Below, piece by piece: positions 51,747 through 51,791 of a stretch of 51,791 nucleotides of DNA. Source of the DNA: an uncultured Collinsella sp. (GTDB taxonomy: Bacteria; Actinomycetota; Coriobacteriia; Coriobacteriales; Coriobacteriaceae); NCBI GenBank assembly GCA_934654625.1, contig CAKUGM010000004.1, positions 1 through 51,791 of the forward strand, read 5' to 3'. The translations under genes were made by a program, and so were the position numbers. Within the stretch, counting starts at the first letter, position 1. Each line of letters opens with the position of its first letter. Under the pieces are notes generated by a model that did no database searches, had not been told where the DNA came from, and was given only the letters and a program-made list of their open reading frames with translations.

Positions 51747-51791
51747 CGAGGATGGAGAGGGATAAAGGAAGGGGGCGCCGCGGGGGGATCC

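Noticed and set aside
51751..51791. Purine-rich window end finishing in GGATCC
   Set aside because: It could suggest a cloning junction, but a restriction site at a window edge is not evidence; no vector sequence is recognisable.

Overview
The window reads as ordinary chromosome from a high-GC, anaerobic, gut-type actinobacterium, most likely Collinsella or a close relative (Coriobacteriia). This is inferred from gene content, not from a marker search: a bile salt hydrolase, a seven-helix membrane LuxR-type regulator, a one-iron superoxide reductase, a Gram-positive LexA box and the formate-tetrahydrofolate pathway. Ribosome binding sites are mostly GAAAGG or AAGGAG. I saw no phage, insertion sequence, CRISPR array, rRNA or tRNA.

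Layout. 1-10.4 kb, mostly minus strand: rpsA (cut by the window edge), a CyuA-type cysteine desulfidase, ndk, argH, argG, a HAD phosphatase (plus) and polA. 10.5-12.0 kb: an M18 aminopeptidase (plus). 12.1-19.5 kb: a peptide-uptake operon (plus) with a promoter carrying a palindromic operator, a 25-codon cysteine-rich leader ORF, a binding lipoprotein, two permeases, a fused double ATPase, a C39-like protein and an M20 peptidase. 19.6-21.9 kb: a TPP riboswitch, thiC and thiD. 22.0-26.4 kb: a membrane LuxR regulator, an amidohydrolase and a MATE exporter. 26.5-28.2 kb (minus): an SGNH esterase and a PARG-like protein. 28.4-31.5 kb (plus): a WecA/MraY-like transferase, trpS and a second HAD phosphatase. 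31.8-33.8 kb (minus): PAP2, queH and a membrane metalloprotease-like protein. 33.9-36.1 kb: a divergent methionyl-tRNA synthetase (plus). 36.2-41.3 kb: a 117-bp palindrome, then minus-strand bile salt hydrolase, AarF/phasin-like pair and C69 dipeptidase. 41.5-45.2 kb: a cold-shock protein (plus), then folD, fchA and fhs (minus). 45.2-49.6 kb (minus): ruvB, ruvA, ruvC behind a LexA box, and a degenerate NadE homologue. 49.7-51.6 kb (minus): superoxide reductase and glmM.

Most notable: (1) the cysteine-rich leader ORF plus operator in front of the peptide importer, which looks like a cysteine-responsive control region; (2) FolD has lost the lysine and glutamine needed for cyclohydrolase activity and sits one base from a separate cyclohydrolase gene, so the two steps appear split between two proteins; (3) a full-length NadE homologue that has lost the catalytic residues of both domains but keeps an open frame beside ruvCAB; (4) a MetRS-like enzyme with a degenerate KMSKS loop; (5) a PARG-like protein with an altered catalytic loop; (6) the 117-bp palindrome. 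All functional statements rest on motif reading; no database search was possible.
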